A stretch of 34,488 bases of DNA. It comes from Clostridia bacterium (lineage in GTDB: Bacteria; Bacillota; Clostridia; Christensenellales; Aristaeellaceae). Location of the stretch: contig JAFURI010000118.1 in assembly GCA_017471885.1 (NCBI GenBank), positions 1 through 34,488 on the forward strand, given 5' to 3'. The notes under the pieces are model-generated. The model searched no databases, was not told where the DNA came from, and was given only the letters and a program-made list of their open reading frames with translations. Positions 31,040 to 34,488 of the stretch are shown here, in pieces. The position numbers and the translations under genes are program-made. How positions within the stretch are numbered: the first letter of the stretch is position 1; each line of letters begins with the position of its first letter.

Positions 31040-32101
31040 ATGGCACGACAGCGGGTACACAACCGCCGCGCCGGACGCGGCTCCTCCGGCGGCGGAGCCA
31101 GCTGGATCAGCTACTCAGATATGATGGCTGCGCTGCTGCTGGTATTCGTGCTGATCCTTTCCGTCAGCCTGTACCAGTACTTCACCATGCTGGAAACAAA
31201 GCAGGCAGAGCTGGATCTCCAGCAGCAGACGCTGGATGAGCAGACCATCCTGCTTGCCGCCCAGCAGACCACGCTGGATGAACAGGCCGCCGCCCTCGCT
31301 CTTACCCAGACGGAGCTGGATTCCCAGACCGCTGCGCTTCTGCTTGCCCAGCAGAGCCTTGAGGCCCAGCAGCTTGCGCTGGACGCTGCGAAGGCCGAGC
31401 TCACCACCATGCAGCTTCTCCTGCTCCAGCAGCAGACGGAGCTGGATTCCAAGCAGGCCGAACTGGATGCTGCCACGCTGCTGCTCTCCAACCAGCAGGC
31501 TGAACTGGACGCCGCTACGCTGATGCTTTCCAGCCAGCAGGCCGCGCTTGATGCACAGGCGCAGAAGATCGACGATCTGGTAGGCATACGCACGCAGATC
31601 ATCTCCGAGCTGTCCTCCGCCCTGTCTGCCAGCAACCTCCGCGCCACGGTGGATCCCGATACGGGCGACATCCTGCTGGACAGCGCAGTGTTCTTCAAGA
31701 CCAATTCCGACGAGATCATGGCGGACGGTCAGGCGCTGCTGAACCGCTTCATCCCCGTGTATCTGGGCGTGCTTCTGCAGCCGGAATATGCGGATTACCT
31801 GGGCGAAATCATCATCGAGGGCCACACGGATACCTCCGGTTCCTACATGACCAACCTGCGCCTGAGTCAGGAACGCGCGCTGTCCGTGGCCACCTACTGT
31901 CTGGAGATGCCCTCCCTGACCAGCACCCAGCAGACACTTCTCCGCTCCATCCTGACGGCCACCGGCCGCAGCTACTCCGACCCGGTGCTCAACCCCGACG
32001 GCTCCGTCAACATGGGCGCATCCCGCCGCGTGGAATTCAAGTTCAGCCTGAAGGACGCGGAGATGATCGAGGAAATGAACAGGCTCCTTCAGGGCAACTA
32101 A
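31040..32101 (+). CDS. MotB/OmpA-domain protein with a long heptad-repeat stalk (ZorB-like)
   Basis: 353 aa, 3 nt after the previous stop; AAGGAGG lies 10 nt upstream. A basic N-terminus leads into one membrane helix, SYSDMMAALLLVFVLILSV (24-42), with Asp27 at the ion-carrying position of MotB-type proteins. Residues ~54-180 are about 17 continuous heptads, each with Leu or a similar residue at the same position, predicting a coiled coil roughly 18 nm long. The C-terminal OmpA/MotB domain (~200-340) has the peptidoglycan-binding pattern IIIEGHTDTSGSYMTNLRLSQERA. Flagellar MotB and ZorB normally have shorter linkers, so the stalk is unusual; it could reach across the thick wall of a Gram-positive cell. 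Confidence 0.87.
   Translation: MARQRVHNRRAGRGSSGGGASWISYSDMMAALLLVFVLILSVSLYQYFTMLETKQAELDLQQQTLDEQTILLAAQQTTLDEQAAALALTQTELDSQTAALLLAQQSLEAQQLALDAAKAELTTMQLLLLQQQTELDSKQAELDAATLLLSNQQAELDAATLMLSSQQAALDAQAQKIDDLVGIRTQIISELSSALSASNLRATVDPDTGDILLDSAVFFKTNSDEIMADGQALLNRFIPVYLGVLLQPEYADYLGEIIIEGHTDTSGSYMTNLRLSQERALSVATYCLEMPSLTSTQQTLLRSILTATGRSYSDPVLNPDGSVNMGASRRVEFKFSLKDAEMIEEMNRLLQGN
31199..31579 (+). repeat. Heptad/14-residue repeat array encoding the stalk
   Basis: A 21-bp (7-codon) periodicity of type xxAELDx/xxTLDEx runs through the segment, with a 42-bp supra-repeat clearest around 31450-31545, where QQAELDAATLLLSN is followed by QQAELDAATLMLSS. It suggests growth by unit duplication. 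Confidence 0.85.
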
Positions 32102-32133
32102 TCCCCTACTCTATTGCATTCAGGTGATTGATT

Positions 32134-32616
32134 TTGAAATATGCAGCCATTATTGCGGTACTGACGCTCATCGTCTGCCTTGTGGGCGTAGGCGCGCTGT
32201 ATCTGACCTCGAGCGTGGTGGTGGACGCAGTAGGCGTTATCGCCGTGGAGGCCGCCACCCAGCCGGATCTGTTCGCCTCGCTGCAGGCGCAGCAGCGCAG
32301 CGGCTACGTCAACGGCACCTCCTACACCAATGATGAAATCGGTGACGCCGCCCATTACCAGTTCTACACCTACACCGTACGACTGAAGAACAACTGCTTT
32401 CTCACCGCCGATATGGTGGAGCTGCAGGTCACGCCCATGCAGGGCGACGTGATGCAGCTGGGCGATACCACGCCCAAGGCTCTCGCCGCCCGCTCCACAG
32501 GCGACATCAAGGCCACCATCCTGACCGACGTGAACATGCATTCCGTGCGTGAGCTGAACGTGACCTATTACATGTGGGGCATGCCCTTCAGCCTGCGCAC
32601 CACCTATGGGTACTGA
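32134..32616 (+). CDS. Small membrane-anchored protein, 160 aa, in the motor operon
   Basis: TTG at 32134 is chosen because AGGTG (32122-32126) is 7 nt upstream; TTG at 32128 is an alternative adding two residues. The N-terminus MKYAAIIAVLTLIVCLVGVGALYL is a membrane anchor or signal peptide. The rest (~135 residues) is beta-rich and external: YQFYTYTVRLKNNCFLTADMVELQVTPMQGDVMQLGDT, VNMHSVRELNVTYYMWGMPFSLRTTYGY. No family recognised. It lies between the MotB-like gene and a 399-aa unknown gene with gaps of 32 and 27 nt, and probably assembles with the motor on the outer side of the membrane. Confidence 0.75.
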   Translation: MKYAAIIAVLTLIVCLVGVGALYLTSSVVVDAVGVIAVEAATQPDLFASLQAQQRSGYVNGTSYTNDEIGDAAHYQFYTYTVRLKNNCFLTADMVELQVTPMQGDVMQLGDTTPKALAARSTGDIKATILTDVNMHSVRELNVTYYMWGMPFSLRTTYGY

Positions 32617-32643
32617 TACAGCGCCTGACAGAAAGGACGGCAG

Positions 32644-33843
32644 ATGAACAGCATCTTTGAAAGATATGATTGGCAGCCGCACACCTGCGCCTCGCCTTCC
32701 GAAGTGCAGACGCTGCTGGAGCAGGCACACATCCCGGGCAAGAAGATCCGCCGTATCCGCGCTGTCGGAATGGCGCACAATCTCCGCCTCCGCTCTCTGC
32801 ATTCGAGCGCCAAGGAGATTCTCATGGGCGCAGGCCTTCCCTGCGACGATCTGTTTACCGATGCAGGAAAGGCCATGCGCGATCAGCTTCTGCTGCGCCG
32901 CGAGGTCAATCTTACCGAACCGGTGATCATTGAGTTTGAGGACGGCCACACCCTTGAAATGCAGCCTGACGAAGACCATCATCTGCTGGTTTCCTTCGAT
33001 CAGCTGAAGGACTGCTCCTGCGACGGTATCAATCACAGCAACTTTGATTCAGAGGCTTTCTTTGCCCCCTTTGCCGGTCTTGCCTTTGACGAGGTAATGC
33101 TCATACGAAGGAAAGAGACTACCATCTATCCTAATCCCGAGTGGATGGACGAATTGGAAACCGTTGCCTGGGAATTCACCATTGCGGGAAGGTGCGACTA
33201 CAGCTTGCGCCTCCGGCACAAGGGGCACGGATACACGCTGTCCATCCCCGACCGCATTACCCTCACGGATTTGCTGAACACGCTGAACGATACATTCCAG
33301 ATTCCGATTACAGACGGGCCCGGCGATCTCTTCCGGATCATGCCCGCCCGGCTTGTCAGCCCATCCCCTCAGCACCTTAACGGTATTCAGGGTGTTTTCG
33401 GGCATATGATCTCGGGAGATTGCTCAAAATTCTTCACCTTTCTCTCATCCTTCCTCGACAGGCACTTCGATTCTGTGCTTAACCGTCAGTGTGAACCGGA
33501 TTACATTGAAGAAACCGGCTTTGATCTCTTCGGCAGCAATCTTTACACCTATGATTCCGTGGAGCGGATGCTGGAGGACATCGAACGCAGCGCCGATCTG
33601 CTGGAAACGGATTTCGACCACGAATCGATCGCAGAGCTTGTTTCCCGCTTTTGTTCGTCCGAGAGCCATTTCACCGACCTGATGACGGATGAGATGTACC
33701 GCATGACAAAGGCGGAAAAGCGCGAGTTTATCCGCTGCAGGATCGGCGTAGCCACAGACTTTTACCGCCGCTTCACACGCCGTATGCGCATGATGATGCA
33801 GGCCGAGCCCGACCATTCCCTCATCTGCTTTGAGGGACCATAA
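32644..33843 (+). CDS. Unrecognised protein, 399 aa, last gene of the motor operon
   Basis: Start at 32644 after GAAAGGACGG. No signal peptide or membrane helix, so cytoplasmic. Residues ~1-90 are basic and helical (PGKKIRRIRAVGMAHNLRLRSL). Residues ~90-215 are beta-rich, with VIIEFEDGHTLEMQPDEDHHLLVSFDQL, NFDSEAFFAPFAGLAFDEV and WEFTIAGRCDYSLRLR. The C-terminal third is helical and ends in many Arg and Met (FYRRFTRRMRMMM). I know of similar EFEDG-type segments only in hypothetical proteins of gut Clostridia. By eye the DNA is less GC-rich than its neighbours. A cytoplasmic partner for the ZorA-like tail would be one role, but this is inference. Confidence 0.8.
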   Translation: MNSIFERYDWQPHTCASPSEVQTLLEQAHIPGKKIRRIRAVGMAHNLRLRSLHSSAKEILMGAGLPCDDLFTDAGKAMRDQLLLRREVNLTEPVIIEFEDGHTLEMQPDEDHHLLVSFDQLKDCSCDGINHSNFDSEAFFAPFAGLAFDEVMLIRRKETTIYPNPEWMDELETVAWEFTIAGRCDYSLRLRHKGHGYTLSIPDRITLTDLLNTLNDTFQIPITDGPGDLFRIMPARLVSPSPQHLNGIQGVFGHMISGDCSKFFTFLSSFLDRHFDSVLNRQCEPDYIEETGFDLFGSNLYTYDSVERMLEDIERSADLLETDFDHESIAELVSRFCSSESHFTDLMTDEMYRMTKAEKREFIRCRIGVATDFYRRFTRRMRMMMQAEPDHSLICFEGP

Positions 33844-33860
33844 TCCTCGCCGTGCAAAGC

Positions 33861-33899
33861 AAAGCGCAGCGCGTCATGACTGACGCGCTGCGTTTCTTT
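33861..33899. terminator. Bidirectional intrinsic terminator
   Basis: CGCAGCGCGTCA (33865-33876), loop TGAC, perfect 12-bp complement to 33892, flanked by AAA and TTTCTTT. It closes the four-gene operon and faces the converging SH3 gene. Confidence 0.92.
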
Positions 33900-33905
33900 G
33901 TCTTC

Positions 33906-34488
33906 TTACTTCAGGAAATAACTGACCGCGTATCCTGTCTGTCCGTTGTAGCGGATCTTCACCCAGCCGTCGCCGGGAGCCACGACCTCCACCTGTGCGC
34001 CGTGCGGAATCCGCAGCAGTACCCTGCCTGTGGTCATGTCGGGGGCGGAGCGAAGATTCACAAAGGTGCGCTGGGGATGATTCACCGTCATGGAGGCGGA
34101 TCCGGGCAGGTTGTAGAAGGTCAGGTAGCGGGTCATCATGTATCCCACCACGTTGGCGGCGGTCTTCACCTTGCACCACTCCGTACCCTGCCGTAGTACC
34201 GTCACCCGCGTACCGTTGCGGAACTGGCCCAGCACGCGGCTGGTGGTGGAGGGCGTCTCACGCAGATTCAGCACCTGCGTGGAGCGCGGGTTGGTCACCA
34301 GCGCATAGCCGCCGGAAGCGGATGCTGATCCGGTGGTCGTCGATATACTGCCCGTGCTCTGGCTTCCTGTGGGCTTGAGTATGCCGTCCTTCAGAAACTC
34401 GGTACTCATGAAGCCCACCTGTCCGCCTGCGGATACCTTCCACCAGCCGTTGCCCTTCTGCAGTACCATCACATAGGAACCGCCCCGG
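33906..34488 (-). CDS. SH3-domain (SH3b) repeat protein, C-terminal part
   Basis: 194 codons including the stop; the frame is open to the right edge, so the start is outside the window. At least three bacterial SH3 modules are visible: GSYVMVLQKGNGWWKVSAGGQVGFMSTEFL, then LNLRETPSTTSRVLGQFRNGTRVTVL, then VNLRSAPDMTTGRVLLRIPHGAQVEVV ending GQTGYAVSYFLK. Modules 1 and 2 are separated by a Ser/Thr/Gly-rich linker (~TGSQSTGSISTTTGSASAS). Such arrays bind peptidoglycan on secreted cell-wall hydrolases or surface proteins; any catalytic part would lie upstream, out of view. Confidence 0.85.
   Translation of the reverse strand, partial: RGGSYVMVLQKGNGWWKVSAGGQVGFMSTEFLKDGILKPTGSQSTGSISTTTGSASASGGYALVTNPRSTQVLNLRETPSTTSRVLGQFRNGTRVTVLRQGTEWCKVKTAANVVGYMMTRYLTFYNLPGSASMTVNHPQRTFVNLRSAPDMTTGRVLLRIPHGAQVEVVAPGDGWVKIRYNGQTGYAVSYFLK

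Noticed and set aside
29318..31060. A 580-codon minus-strand open frame opposite the ZorA-like gene
   Set aside because: Antisense shadow created by codon bias; it also runs into the lysine-operon promoter and the plus-strand operator region.
31199..31579. CRISPR-like or satellite DNA array
   Set aside because: The periodicity is 21 bp, in frame and explained by protein heptads; there are no spacers.
29498..32101. Calling the pair flagellar motA-motB
   Set aside because: The channel subunit has three membrane helices with an early TM1 and a very long C-terminal tail, unlike four-helix MotA, and no flagellar gene is nearby.
29498..33843. Calling the operon a canonical Zorya system
   Set aside because: The channel pair resembles ZorA and ZorB, but no ZorC, ZorD helicase or ZorE nuclease is encoded in the window, and the downstream genes are unrelated to them as far as can be seen.

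Overview
The window looks like a chromosomal segment of a high-GC, spore-forming member of the Clostridia (Firmicutes/Bacillota), plausibly an uncultured gut lineage. The evidence is strong AGGAGG-type ribosome binding sites, sigma-A promoters with extended -10 elements, a spoVM microgene, YolD/Y-family polymerase and DUF421/DUF4363 pairs, a group II ECF transporter, and lysine and tetrahydrofolate riboswitches typical of Clostridia. No rRNA, tRNA, CRISPR array, insertion sequence or prophage gene was recognised. Coding density is high and most intergenic gaps hold a recognisable promoter, terminator or riboswitch.

Layout. 1-855 (-): 5' part of a secreted repeat protein. 1042-2493 (+): Nudix ADP-ribose pyrophosphatase, a 50-aa membrane peptide and an overlapping GNAT acetyltransferase. 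2547-4138: flavin reductase and AEC permease diverging from a shared promoter/operator region. 4229-6209: metallophosphoesterase facing a DUF421-DUF4363 operon. 6376-6909: secreted YbjN-like protein. 7050-15266 (+): an eight-gene operon, ecfA1-ecfA2-ecfT-truA-(ACT-metallo-beta-lactamase fusion)-(COG2509 flavoprotein)-(HAD phosphatase)-pepT, with 4-nt or short overlaps at several junctions. 15339-17313: Y-family polymerase (apparent ACG start) and YolD-like protein. 17501-19588 (-): EF-G-like GTPase. 19838-20596 (-): murI. 20749-21554 (+): DUF951 protein and signal peptidase I. 21541-22557 (-): VanY-like M15 protein with altered active site. 22699-23006 (+): small membrane protein and spoVM. 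23172-24722 (+): secreted protein with Ig-like domains.

The right third carries two riboswitch-controlled operons on the minus strand. A tetrahydrofolate aptamer with terminator hairpin precedes folT-nth (25959-24786). A lysine aptamer with terminator precedes asd-dapA-dapB (28990-26222), the aspartate branch to diaminopimelate and lysine. FolT is an ECF S-component, so the EcfA1A2T module encoded 16 kb away is its likely energising partner.

The most unusual locus is 29498-33843 (+): a four-gene operon with its own promoter, an operator-like palindrome and a terminator. It encodes a MotA/ExbB/ZorA-like channel subunit with a ~310-residue tail, a MotB/ZorB-like subunit with about 17 uninterrupted heptads between its membrane helix and OmpA-like domain, a small membrane-anchored protein and an unrecognised 399-aa protein. 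It resembles the ZorAB motor of Zorya anti-phage systems but lacks ZorC/D/E, and is the best candidate here for an undescribed system. The window ends in a (-) strand SH3-repeat protein that runs off the edge.
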